Shown: piece by piece, positions 1 through 9,096 of the stretch
Position numbering within the stretch: position 1 is the first letter of the stretch
Layout: every line of letters begins with the position of its first letter
Assembly: GCA_017541665.1 (NCBI GenBank)
Contig: JAFXYP010000051.1
Span: forward strand, 1 to 38,350
Reading direction: 5' to 3'
DNA from: Lentisphaeria bacterium
GTDB taxonomy: Bacteria > Verrucomicrobiota > Lentisphaeria > Victivallales > UBA1829
Length of the DNA stretch: 38,350 bases
Notes under the pieces: model-generated
Databases searched by the model: none
Told to the model about the DNA's origin: nothing
Seen by the model: the letters and a program-made list of their open reading frames with translations, nothing else
Made by a program: the position numbers and the translations under genes

Positions 1-635
1 AGCGCCTGCGTGGAAGCGCCCATGCCGAAGGTCAGCATGGTGGTCGTGATCTCGACGAACTTGTGCGAGACGTCGAACCCGGGTGTCACGAGCTGAAGCC
101 CGAGGAACGAAAGGCCGTTCGCCATGTGGTCGGGCGTATAGACCAGGCGGTCCAGGATGAAATACCACACGGTGATGTCGAGCAGCCCGAAGCCGACCAC
201 GGCCAGGCCCATGACCGCGCCGGACCGGAACGCCACCTGGAGACCCTTGTTCATGCTCTCGCTGGCGCCCTGCGCCGTGCGGCTGGACGCGCTGGTGGCG
301 GTCTTCATGCCCACGAAGCCGCAGAGGCCGGAGAAGAAGCCGCCGGTCAGGAAAGCGACCGGGACGAAGGGGTTCTGGAGCTTCAGGAACGCCAGGACCG
401 CGAAGATCACGAACAGGACGGCAAAGACGATGCCGACGCGCGAATACTGCTGCCGGAGGTACGCCATCGCGCCGTCGCGCACATATCCGGCGATCTCCTC
501 CATGCGCTCGTTGCCTTTGCCGGCGCGTTTCATCAGGATGTAGCACAAAAGGGCGGAGAGGAGAGCGACGATGGAGCAGACGGGTGCGATCCACCAGATG
601 CCGCCGACACCGTTGACGGGCGCGGATCCGAACAT
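1..635 (-). CDS. hppA: Membrane-bound ion-pumping pyrophosphatase, N-terminal part
   Basis: This is the first ~211 residues of a membrane pyrophosphatase, which couples PPi hydrolysis to H+ or Na+ export across the inner membrane. The gene runs off the left edge, so the catalytic aspartates and the residues that decide ion type and K+ dependence are not visible. Seen: an N-terminal membrane helix, the conserved stretch RMEEIAGYVRDGAMAYLRQQ, then hydrophobic segments with FLTGGFFSGLCGFVGMK, typical of the family's first five helices. The ATG at 635 follows a GGAGGA ribosome site (641-646). A promoter lies at 687-715, so the gene is probably transcribed alone. Family assignment is secure; pump specificity is unknown. 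Confidence 0.93.
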   Translation of the reverse strand, partial: MFGSAPVNGVGGIWWIAPVCSIVALLSALLCYILMKRAGKGNERMEEIAGYVRDGAMAYLRQQYSRVGIVFAVLFVIFAVLAFLKLQNPFVPVAFLTGGFFSGLCGFVGMKTATSASSRTAQGASESMNKGLQVAFRSGAVMGLAVVGFGLLDITVWYFILDRLVYTPDHMANGLSFLGLQLVTPGFDVSHKFVEITTTMLTFGMGASTQA

Positions 636-686
636 AATTATCCTCCGGATGTTAGGCTGGAAATAAAAAGGAAATTTCTGCTATTT

Positions 687-715
687 AAAATACACCGGAA
701 AGGTGGTTTTTTCAA
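687..715 (-). promoter_or_regulatory. Promoter of hppA
   Basis: On the minus strand, TTGAAA (710-715) is followed after 17 bases by TATTTT (687-692), with GTG directly before the -10. The predicted start would give a leader of about 45 bases before the hppA ATG. It shares the spacing and the TG next to the -10 with other promoters in this window. Confidence 0.65.
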
Positions 716-824
716 GCAGAAAACTGCAATTTCCCCGGTCATAAAGCCTAAGAATGACAATGAGGTGGGATTCCGTGTAATGTTGCCCGGCCGCGGCCGT
801 TACCATGTCCGGGGTGTTTTCCCT

Positions 825-870
825 GTGCCCGAGCGGAGCCGGGCACTACCGCAGTGGAGGCTCCGCCTCC
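825..870. repeat. Dispersed two-hairpin palindromic element, copy 1
   Basis: Two adjacent inverted repeats. One is GTGCCCG (825-831) against CGGGCAC (840-846); the other is GGAGGC against GCCTCC (856-870). A close relative lies at 28567-28613, with the same hairpin order and the shared cores GAGCGRAGCCGGGCACT and GTGGAGGCT. Both copies sit at the 3' end of a minus-strand gene. Here the element overlaps the end of the upstream glycosyltransferase gene: its last codons and the TAG are made of repeat sequence. It may be a REP-like mobile palindrome or an mRNA 3'-end stabiliser; no T-run follows it. Confidence 0.6.
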
Positions 871-1778
871 TTGGGGACGAGCGGGACGGGGGAGTCCTTC
901 TTGTGGAAGAAATCCTGCTGCCACGCGTATTTTTCGCCGCGGTAACAGCTCATGCGCTGGACCCAGCGGTAGCGGATGCCTTTGAAACAGTAGCCGAGCT
1001 CGTGATGCCGGCAGAGATAGAGGAGGTCGCGGACGGATTCGGCGGCGAACCCGAGGAACGCGCGGCAGAAAGACGGTTTTGCGCCGAAGAGCATGCCGTT
1101 CGCGATTCCCTCGTTGTAGAAGCGCTTGCGGAGGACTTCCGGCGTATAATTGTGCGAATGCACCACAGCGGCGTCCTTCTCGTAGACGACCTTCAGGCCG
1201 GACTCGCGGATGCGGAGCGCCCAGTCGATGTCTTCCGAGTACTGGAACGCCGGATTGAACCGGATCCGCCGGGCGACATCCGTCCGGACTGAGGAAAAAA
1301 CCAGCGAGAACATGAATCCCCACGTTGCCGCGACGGAGCCGTCGCCGAACGCGCGTTCGTAGTCCTTGCGCACGAGGGGCAGGGCGTCCTTGCGCGGGAG
1401 CTGGTTGCCGTAGACCGCGCCGACGGAAGGATCCTGAAGACGCGCGACGATGCGTTCGACGGCGTCATGGCTGCACGGGACGGCGTCGGAGTTGTTGAAG
1501 ACGATATATTTGCCGTGTGCCGCATCGACCGCGCGGTTCAGTACGCGCGGCGGGTTGTACGGCTGTCCGTCCCACGGGACGACCGTGACGGACGGAAACT
1601 CGGCGGCGGCTTTCAGGGTGCCGTCGGTGGAGTTGTCATCGAAGAGCAGGATTTCCATGCGGCCGGCGGCGGTCTGCCCGCAGAGCATGGCCAGGGTGTC
1701 GCGGATGAGGCCGCGGTCATTGTGGGACCGCACCACGACGGTGATTTCGACCGGGCTGGACTGCGGTTCGCCGGACAT
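846..1778 (-). CDS. Family 2 glycosyltransferase
   Basis: A 310-residue GT-A fold glycosyltransferase, expected to move a sugar from a nucleotide donor to a surface polymer or lipid-linked acceptor in the cytoplasm. Visible motifs: the N-terminal strand EITVVVRSHNDRG (donor-binding start), LLFDDNSTDGT, the acidic NNSDAVP in place of the usual DxD, and SEDIDWALRIRESG, the ED acceptor-side motif. No membrane segment is evident. The ATG at 1778 lies five bases after the upstream stop and has GGAAGGG ahead of it, so it is probably co-translated with the phosphatase-superfamily gene. The last residues (KEAEPPLR) are encoded by a repeat element. Substrate cannot be told. A longer upstream frame exists but overlaps the neighbour and is not used. 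Confidence 0.85.
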   Translation of the reverse strand: MSGEPQSSPVEITVVVRSHNDRGLIRDTLAMLCGQTAAGRMEILLFDDNSTDGTLKAAAEFPSVTVVPWDGQPYNPPRVLNRAVDAAHGKYIVFNNSDAVPCSHDAVERIVARLQDPSVGAVYGNQLPRKDALPLVRKDYERAFGDGSVAATWGFMFSLVFSSVRTDVARRIRFNPAFQYSEDIDWALRIRESGLKVVYEKDAAVVHSHNYTPEVLRKRFYNEGIANGMLFGAKPSFCRAFLGFAAESVRDLLYLCRHHELGYCFKGIRYRWVQRMSCYRGEKYAWQQDFFHKKDSPVPLVPKEAEPPLR

Positions 1779-1783
1779 GGAAC

Positions 1784-2950
1784 TCACCCTTCCGCGGCTT
1801 TGAGCTCGAACGCCGCCTGCTTCATCAGACGGAAGAAATCGGCGATCTCGCGCGGGTGGTCGGTGAGTTCGTGGACGGAGAGGATGCATGCCATGGAGTC
1901 GCGGTCGTCGGGCGAGAATCCGTGCATGCCGGGGATGGGCTTGTTTCCCATGTCGCTCGGGACCAGCTGGATGCCCGGATCGAGCAGGAAAATCTCGTCC
2001 CCGTAGCTGCAGTCCGCGAAATCGACGTGGAGCACGGCCTTTTCCTCTGCGGAGAGCCAGTGGCCGGGCGCGTCGGAAACGGCATCCATGACCGGTTTGC
2101 GCGCATTCGGATCCAGGAACCACACGCGGAGCATGGTGGAGTCGTAGGCGGCGATGTAATCGCGCCCGAACTTGAGCGGGAGCGCTTCGATCCTCGACTT
2201 GATGTCGGTCTCGCCTTTCAGGGGCGTCATGCCGTGGTCGGAGAAAATGCAGAAATCGACCTGGCGGAAATGCGCGCGTGCGGTTTCGAGCAGGCTGCGC
2301 ACCTTGGAGGAAAAAGCCTCCAGATGTTTCTTCACGACCTCGGATTCATGCACGTGGAAATGCAGCATGCCGTCCAGTCCGGCCGTGTAGATGAAGAAAA
2401 ACTCCGTCCGCTCCTCCTCCAGCAGACGTTTCGCCTCGGAGATGTTCTGATCGTCGGTCAGATGCCAGTTCGAGATATGGAACGGCACGCCGGATTCCGT
2501 CAGGACGTCCCGCAGGTTTTTTACGGGGGCCAGGCCGTGCGGTGCGAAAATGTCCTGTTTCTCGCAATAATCGAAGAACGGCAGGCAGGCGTAGGGGACG
2601 CGGTAGAGGTTGAAATACCCGGTGTAGTGCAGGCGGTGCTGCATCCAGAGGCTTACGCGGTGGCGGATGCGATGGTTGTCGAAGACCGCCGACGGATGCA
2701 GGAAAGGATGCAGGCGGCGGAAAATGGAGAACGGGGATTTCGCATCCTTCGGACGGTAGAAAAAGCTGAAATGGCCGTGTTTCGTGGGCGGTTCTCCGGT
2801 CAGGATCGTCGGGACGCAGGTCGAGGAGTATCCGAACTGCGTGCGGACGGGCAGACGCACCGGAAGCTCTTCCATCATGAAATGATAGCGCTGGACAATC
2901 TCGTACCCGAGCGCATCGCTGAACATGAATATTTTAACGCGGTCCTTCAA
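1784..2950 (-). CDS. Alkaline-phosphatase-superfamily phosphodiesterase or transferase
   Basis: A 388-residue protein of the type I phosphodiesterase/nucleotide pyrophosphatase group. Seen: the first strand and metal aspartate in VKIFMFSDALG, the probable nucleophile region YSSTCVPTILTG, and the metal motif FSDHGMTPLKG near residue 230. No signal peptide or membrane helix, so it probably acts in the cytoplasm. The start is a TTG at 2950 with GGAGA seven bases upstream; the next ATG (2926) would cut off the first core strand, so TTG is preferred. It is directly followed by a glycosyltransferase, which suggests a role in building or trimming a surface glycan or a phospho-substituent. Exact substrate unknown. 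Confidence 0.8.
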   Translation of the reverse strand: MKDRVKIFMFSDALGYEIVQRYHFMMEELPVRLPVRTQFGYSSTCVPTILTGEPPTKHGHFSFFYRPKDAKSPFSIFRRLHPFLHPSAVFDNHRIRHRVSLWMQHRLHYTGYFNLYRVPYACLPFFDYCEKQDIFAPHGLAPVKNLRDVLTESGVPFHISNWHLTDDQNISEAKRLLEEERTEFFFIYTAGLDGMLHFHVHESEVVKKHLEAFSSKVRSLLETARAHFRQVDFCIFSDHGMTPLKGETDIKSRIEALPLKFGRDYIAAYDSTMLRVWFLDPNARKPVMDAVSDAPGHWLSAEEKAVLHVDFADCSYGDEIFLLDPGIQLVPSDMGNKPIPGMHGFSPDDRDSMACILSVHELTDHPREIADFFRLMKQAAFELKAAEG

Positions 2951-2990
2951 AACACCGTCTCCTGAAAATGCGGATAAAAGATAACAAATA

Positions 2991-3018
2991 AATATAACGC
3001 CTGATCGGCTGTTTTCAA
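2991..3018 (-). promoter_or_regulatory. Promoter of the phosphodiesterase-glycosyltransferase pair
   Basis: On the minus strand, TTGAAA (3013-3018) is followed after 16 bases by TATATT (2991-2996). It lies in the 78-base gap after the nucleotidyltransferase gene and would give a leader of about 35 bases before the TTG start at 2950. Confidence 0.55.
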
Positions 3019-3028
3019 GTCAAAAAAA

Positions 3029-4042
3029 TTAATTATAACGTTTCCACAGGCGGATGAACGTATCCGTTTCGTGTTCAGGGTTCAGCAGGCAGACCGTCAG
3101 AATCCGCAGGAGCTTAACGCGCGGATGGACCGCGATCGGGGAGAGGAGTTCCGGCAGGGCCGGCGCACTGCAGGCCGAGAGAATCATGGACTTTAAAGAA
3201 CGCGGTCCGGCTTCCGCGATGCGGCAGGCGGAGAAATGCGCGTCCGCGGAGGCGATGTGCCGGGTAATCTCCGTAGCGACGAGCGTCATGGTGCGGAGCC
3301 AGCAGTCCAGATGGTACGCGTAATCGGGTTCGGATCTCGTGCCGGCATCCGGCGCATACTTGAACGCCAGCGCGTCCTCGTAGGCGGGGACCAGCCAGGA
3401 AGCCTCGTAATACTTGCGGAGCGCCTCCAGCCGTTCCGTCCCGCTCGTACGGTAGTCGTGATGCACGACCAGAATGGCGTCGCCGCAGCCCAGCGCGGCC
3501 TTGTGGAGGTTGCGGCGGACGAAATCCGCTTCGGCGGGATCGGACGCGCGCTGACGGGCGAAGAGAAGCCCTGCGCCGCGGTTGAGGAGGAGGCGGGCGG
3601 CCTCGGTCCATGGAAGTTCGGAGAACGGGCGGCGGGGGGCGTCGTCGAAGATATGTTCGTCGCCGAACGCGACCCGGCAGCCGGCGAAAAGCTCCTGGAT
3701 CATCAGGGTGTCCGCGTCCTTGTAAAGCGCCTTCAGGGATTTGACGCAGTAGAAATCAATGTCGATGCCCAGTTTGCCGCGCCATTCCGCGGAGAGGCCG
3801 TTTAGCAGGCCGCGGAGAGCGGGGGAGGGCTTCCGCCCGTTCATTACCACGAAGAAATCCATGTCGTTGTAGGGCGTACCGCCAGGGGTGGCGCCGCCTT
3901 CGCCCCGACCGTATCCGCCGCCGAGCACGACCGCGCGGATGGCGGAGGATTCCGGCGAGGCGGCAAGCGAGGCCCGGATGCCGTCCATGGCATCCTGGAT
4001 GAGGCGTTCAACACGGGGATCGGTGTTTTTGGAGTAGGACAT
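3029..4042 (-). CDS. Nucleotidyltransferase-like protein in an LPS gene cluster
   Basis: A 337-residue protein with a polymerase-beta-type nucleotidyltransferase signature in its first 110 residues: VVLGGGYGRGEGG, then NDMDFFVVM (the paired metal aspartates), and DIDFYCV as a probable third acidic position. The rest is mostly helical and has no family I recognise. These enzymes transfer an NMP to a small molecule or protein; which one is not visible. It follows the WaaP kinase gene after 24 bases and precedes surface-glycan genes, so a role in decorating or regulating LPS assembly is plausible but inferred. No antitoxin-like partner is adjacent, which argues against a MNT/HEPN toxin pair. The ATG at 4042 has no clear ribosome site. 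Confidence 0.65.
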   Translation of the reverse strand: MSYSKNTDPRVERLIQDAMDGIRASLAASPESSAIRAVVLGGGYGRGEGGATPGGTPYNDMDFFVVMNGRKPSPALRGLLNGLSAEWRGKLGIDIDFYCVKSLKALYKDADTLMIQELFAGCRVAFGDEHIFDDAPRRPFSELPWTEAARLLLNRGAGLLFARQRASDPAEADFVRRNLHKAALGCGDAILVVHHDYRTSGTERLEALRKYYEASWLVPAYEDALAFKYAPDAGTRSEPDYAYHLDCWLRTMTLVATEITRHIASADAHFSACRIAEAGPRSLKSMILSACSAPALPELLSPIAVHPRVKLLRILTVCLLNPEHETDTFIRLWKRYN

Positions 4043-4066
4043 GGCGAAGAGAAGAGTTTTGGCGGA

Positions 4067-4879
4067 TCAGTGATGGGAGCATTCGGACGGGAGATCGGGT
4101 TCACGGCCGAATTCCTTGCGGTAAAGGCGGATCGCGGTCAGGAGAACGTCCGGCCAGATCTTCGCGTCCAGGGCGCCCGCGCGAGGCGTATATGCGGCGA
4201 TGAACCGGAGTGCGTCGCGCCGCGACAGCCCGAGGTCCATGGAGGAGAAGAAGATGCCGGCCAGGTCCTTGACGCGGTAGCGGCGGCGGATGCGCGGGCG
4301 CAGCTGCGCCCGGTGGAGGTCGATCACATGCAGGCGGATCCGTTTTTCCTGAAGCGAGGCGGGATCCAGCAGGAAATGGCAGAGATAGCAGTCGCGGTGG
4401 TTCAGGCCGCTGCCGTGCATCCGGGCGCAGGTCACGGCCAGCGCGCGGATGATGCGGTTTTTGAGTTCGGGCGGCGGCGGATCGGTCTTCCAGTTCCGGC
4501 AGAAATCCTCCAGCGAGACCATGCCGGCGAGGTCTTCGGTCACCAGGAACGACTCCATGGCGGCGGGGTTGACGCCGCGGATGCCGAAGGCGCATGCGGT
4601 CATGGTCGGCACGCCGAGCTTGTTCAGCAGGGAGATCGCGAGGTATTCGTTTGCGGATCCGATCACGGGGAGCTTGAACTGGAGCAGGTTCTTCCAGATC
4701 TCGCCCCAGCCGACGGGGCCGTGGAGCTTGATGAAATAGGATTTCCCGTCCATGCGGAACCGCATGGTCTTGCGGTTCTTGACGTCGCGGAAGACTTCGC
4801 CGGTCACGGCAAACGCGCTGGCGAATGGATCTTTGCCCCAGGCTTTCTGAAACGTGTCGTTGAAATAAAGCTTTTCCAT
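4067..4879 (-). CDS. waaP: LPS core heptose(I) kinase
   Basis: A 270-residue kinase that phosphorylates the first heptose of the LPS inner core on the cytoplasmic side. The match to the RfaP/WaaP family runs full length: GEVFRDVKNRKTMRF, GKSYFIKLHGPVGWGEIWKN (ATP-side lysine), FLVTEDLAGMVSLEDFC (hinge), HGSGLNHRDCYLCHFLL (catalytic HRD), VIDLHRAQ (metal-binding D) and DLAGIFFSSMDLGLSRRD. All kinase residues look intact. It implies an LPS with heptose. Its start at 4879 lies 15 bases after the chagasin-like gene, and the nucleotidyltransferase gene follows after 24 bases, suggesting one transcript. Confidence 0.92.
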   Translation of the reverse strand: MEKLYFNDTFQKAWGKDPFASAFAVTGEVFRDVKNRKTMRFRMDGKSYFIKLHGPVGWGEIWKNLLQFKLPVIGSANEYLAISLLNKLGVPTMTACAFGIRGVNPAAMESFLVTEDLAGMVSLEDFCRNWKTDPPPPELKNRIIRALAVTCARMHGSGLNHRDCYLCHFLLDPASLQEKRIRLHVIDLHRAQLRPRIRRRYRVKDLAGIFFSSMDLGLSRRDALRFIAAYTPRAGALDAKIWPDVLLTAIRLYRKEFGREPDLPSECSHH

Positions 4880-4894
4880 GGCGGGGGTCGCAGG

Positions 4895-5437
4895 TTACGG
4901 GGTGTCGGGGCGGATGGTCACGTTGCCCTTGGAATCCGTCATGTAGACGGGACCTTCTTCGGGGGGCATCTCGCGCGGGTCGGAGGCGGCTTCCTCCGGG
5001 GTGCCGGTGGCCCGGACCATGACTTCGAACACTTTTGCCGGGTCCTTCTTTTCCCAGCTGCGCTTGTAGTCCAGCGCGATGCCGCAGATGCCGGGCCCGA
5101 TGACGCGGTAGGCGAAATAGTGCGAACCTTCCTGTCCCGCGGCTGGTTTTCTCACGTCGACGGGATCGGGGTCGTAGACGTAGCGGTCGCCTTTTTCGGC
5201 AAGGATCTGCACGTCGCCCGCGCCGTGCCGGGGATACCAGTCGAATCCGGCCGTGCGGTTTGTGCCCAGCGCCACCACGATCGTGTCGCCGACGCACAGG
5301 TCAAGCGTCCTGCCGGAATCCGACTCCGTGAGCAGGATGTTCTGCGGAGAACGGCATGCGGTCATGAGGCAGGCGACGAGAATCGTCCAGAAAAGGCATA
5401 TCGTGAGCCGGAGAATCGTCATGCGGAGTCGTTTCAT
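4895..5437 (-). CDS. Chagasin-like (I42 family) protease-inhibitor lipoprotein
   Basis: A 180-residue exported protein. Residues 1-28 form a signal peptide ending in a lipobox, LMTAC, so it is probably lipid-anchored at Cys28. The body resembles the chagasin/I42 cysteine-protease inhibitor fold: GDTIVVALGTNRTAGFDWYP corresponds to the NPTTGF loop, and GSHYFAYRVIGPGICGIALD followed by YKRSWEK corresponds to the family's final loops. The first loop is altered (NRTAGF). The C-terminal 40 residues are charged and proline-rich, with no known domain. It lies at the head of the waaP group. A role in guarding the envelope against host or own cysteine proteases is inference. Confidence 0.78.
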   Translation of the reverse strand: MKRLRMTILRLTICLFWTILVACLMTACRSPQNILLTESDSGRTLDLCVGDTIVVALGTNRTAGFDWYPRHGAGDVQILAEKGDRYVYDPDPVDVRKPAAGQEGSHYFAYRVIGPGICGIALDYKRSWEKKDPAKVFEVMVRATGTPEEAASDPREMPPEEGPVYMTDSKGNVTIRPDTP

Positions 5438-5467
5438 TTTGGCATATGAAGCATGAAAAGCGGATTC

Positions 5468-5497
5468 CGCTCCGGCGGGAAAGCGTGTGCCGGAGCG
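5468..5497 (-). terminator. Hairpin after hcp, possible terminator
   Basis: CGCTCCGGC (5468-5476) pairs with GCCGGAGCG (5489-5497), a nine-base-pair stem with a 12-base loop, about 20 bases after the hcp stop. The downstream T-run is weak (CTTTTC), so termination may be inefficient. Confidence 0.4.
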
Positions 5498-5518
5498 TGG
5501 GTGGAACGGAACCCGGAC

Positions 5519-7093
5519 TCAGTTTCCCGCCATCATGTCCGCTGCGTCGGCCTCGGCGGAGCCGATGGGCTTGACGCTGTAGTCGCGCGTGAGGACTTCG
5601 AGGATGCCGGGCGAACAGAACGCGGGGAACGTGGGTCCGAGGCGGATGTTTTTGAATCCGAGCGTAAGCAGCGCCAGGAAGACTGCGATCGTCTTCTGTT
5701 CGTACCAGGAGAGGACGAAGGAGACGGGGAGCTTGTCGAGCGTGCGGATGCCGAGGGCGTTCTGGAGTTCCAGCGCGATGCGGATGATGGTGTAGACATC
5801 GCTGATCTGTCCGACGTCCATGATGCGCGGGATGCCGGTGATCTTGCCGAGGTCGAGGTCCAGGAACCGGTATTTCGCGCCGCCTGCGGTCAGGATGACG
5901 GTGTCGGGGGGGAGCGCCTTGGCAAGCTCCCTGTAGTATTCGCGGCGTTCGTCGCGCCCGTCCTCGCCCGCGATGACGATGAACCTGCGGATGGTGCCGT
6001 TTTCGATGTATCTGGCGATCTGCGAGATCACGGAGCAGACCTGATGGTGTCCGAACCCGCCGGTGAGGATGACGGAATCCGTCTCAAGCGCCGTGGGCGG
6101 CGGAAGCGTCTTCGCGAGGCGGATGACCTCGGAGAAATCCTTCTGCATGCCGATGTGGCGGTGCGTGATGTGGGGCGTGCCCTTGCAGCCGACCATGCCG
6201 GTTGTGAAAATGCGTTCGCGGTAGGCGTCCTGCACCGGGACGATGCAGTTCGAGTTGACGATGACCGGGCCGTTGAACGAGGCGAAATCCTGCGCCTGGG
6301 TCCGCCAGGAGCCGCCGTAGTTGCCCTTCAGATGCGGGAACTTGCGGAATGCGGGATAGGTGTTGGCGGGGAGCATGTCCCCGTGCGTGTAGACGTCGAT
6401 GTCGGCGTGTTCGGTCTGGATCAGGAGTTCCTCGAGGTCCTTCAGGTCCTGGCCGGACATCAGGATGCCGGGGTTGCGGCCGGCTGCCCAGGAGACGTGG
6501 CAGATGGTCGGGGACCCGTAGGTCTCGGTGTTCGCTTCGTCCAGAAGCGCCATGGCGATGGAGGCGACGCGCCCGCATTCGACGATGAGCAGGGCGAGGC
6601 GTTCGTGCGGGGTATCGGGCTTCGCGGTGGCGGAGAGCGCCTTGATGATGAAATTGTAGATGGCGTTGTCCTCGTATCCGAGGGCAAGCGCATGGAACGC
6701 GAATGCACAGACGCCCTTGAGCCCGTACACCAGCATTTCGCGGTAGCTGCGTTCCTCCGTGTCTTCGACGGAGAGGATGGAAGGATCCTGGACCCGGATG
6801 TCGGAATCAAGCGTGCGGAGCGCGCGTCTTGCCTCGTCGATCAGCGCGTAAATGCGGTCGGGATTGAAATTCGTATCGGTAAGCGTGGCGGACATGGCAC
6901 GGACGATGAACCGGCTGAATTCACGCGTGACATTGGTGCGGCCTTCAAGTGTCAGAGCGACGGCTTTGAGCTCGGCGATGAGGCGGTCCTGGAGGTTGGC
7001 GGTCTCGGACGTTTCGCCGCAGCGGCCGCCCGACGTGCATCCTTTGTTGCCGGAAGCCTCCTGGCACTGGTAGCAGAACATGGATCCTTCCAT
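5519..7093 (-). CDS. hcp: Hybrid cluster protein (hydroxylamine / NO reductase)
   Basis: A 524-residue cytoplasmic Fe-S protein. Hcp reduces nitric oxide or hydroxylamine and protects anaerobes from nitrosative stress. The N-terminal cluster motif MFCYQCQEASGNKGCTSG plus RCGETSETANLQD has the C-x2-C-x8-C-x5-C spacing of the class I type, which binds a [4Fe-4S] cluster. Ligands of the hybrid cluster are visible at GVCAFAF, NSNCIVP and MVGCKGTPHITH. Length fits class I (about 540 residues). The ATG at 7093 follows AAAGGAG with good spacing; an internal ATG at 7081 is less well placed. No hcr reductase gene is adjacent. A strong promoter with a palindrome over the -35 lies upstream, suggesting regulated expression. 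Confidence 0.95.
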   Translation of the reverse strand: MEGSMFCYQCQEASGNKGCTSGGRCGETSETANLQDRLIAELKAVALTLEGRTNVTREFSRFIVRAMSATLTDTNFNPDRIYALIDEARRALRTLDSDIRVQDPSILSVEDTEERSYREMLVYGLKGVCAFAFHALALGYEDNAIYNFIIKALSATAKPDTPHERLALLIVECGRVASIAMALLDEANTETYGSPTICHVSWAAGRNPGILMSGQDLKDLEELLIQTEHADIDVYTHGDMLPANTYPAFRKFPHLKGNYGGSWRTQAQDFASFNGPVIVNSNCIVPVQDAYRERIFTTGMVGCKGTPHITHRHIGMQKDFSEVIRLAKTLPPPTALETDSVILTGGFGHHQVCSVISQIARYIENGTIRRFIVIAGEDGRDERREYYRELAKALPPDTVILTAGGAKYRFLDLDLGKITGIPRIMDVGQISDVYTIIRIALELQNALGIRTLDKLPVSFVLSWYEQKTIAVFLALLTLGFKNIRLGPTFPAFCSPGILEVLTRDYSVKPIGSAEADAADMMAGN

Positions 7094-7162
7094 CTGGATT
7101 TGTCTCCTTTATAAAAACTGTTGTTTGCGTACGATTGGTGAAAAAGGGAATAACCCGGATGT

Positions 7163-7195
7163 ATTTTACACGCTGGAACGCGATTTGTCAAATCG
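7163..7195 (-). promoter_or_regulatory. hcp promoter with palindromic operator
   Basis: On the minus strand, TTGACA (7186-7191) and TAAAAT (7163-7168) are 17 bases apart, with GTG next to the -10. The -35 sits in the middle of the perfect 15-base palindrome CGATTTGACAAATCG (7181-7195). A regulator bound there would block RNA polymerase. The sequence is not a standard FNR site (TTGAT-N4-ATCAA); HcpR- or NsrR-like control is possible but unproven. Confidence 0.65.
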
Positions 7196-7243
7196 TTTCC
7201 GGAGAAAACATGAAAAAACGCCTGCGTCTGTCCAGTCGTCTGC

Positions 7244-7287
7244 AAAAAAAGTCTGGCGGCTCCGTAAACTTTCAGGCGGGGCCGCCA
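7244..7287 (-). terminator. Rho-independent terminator of glnS
   Basis: On the minus strand, TGGCGGC and GCCGCCA (7281-7287 and 7254-7260) pair around a 20-base loop with an inner CCG/CGG. A run of seven T follows (7244-7250) after GAC. It lies 28 bases past the glnS stop and separates glnS from hcp. Confidence 0.75.
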
Positions 7288-7314
7288 TATTAGAACCGGA
7301 TGTCCGATATCAGA

Positions 7315-9003
<1,689 letters not shown>

Positions 9004-9051
9004 GTTTGTCGCTCCGTATTGGGATTCAATCGAAAATCGGAATAACCTATT

Positions 9052-9080
9052 AGTATAGCACGGCTGGCCCCGGCTTTCAA
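9052..9080 (-). promoter_or_regulatory. Promoter of glnS
   Basis: On the minus strand, TTGAAA (9075-9080), a 17-base spacer and TATACT (9052-9057), preceded by TGC as an extended -10. The -35 overlaps a short inverted repeat (CCGGCTT/AAGCCGG) just after the metallophosphoesterase stop, which might also work as a weak 3'-end hairpin for that gene. Confidence 0.65.
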
Positions 9081-9096
9081 GCCGGAATCCGAAAGT

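Noticed and set aside
3029..4042. Reading the nucleotidyltransferase as a MNT/HEPN toxin-antitoxin member
   Set aside because: It is longer than minimal MNT proteins, has no small HEPN partner and lies among LPS genes.
5453..7114. Long plus-strand open frame (553 codons) over hcp
   Set aside because: Fully antisense to hcp, no recognisable motif, and rich in Asp, Arg, Gly and Val as expected from reading a GC-rich gene backwards.
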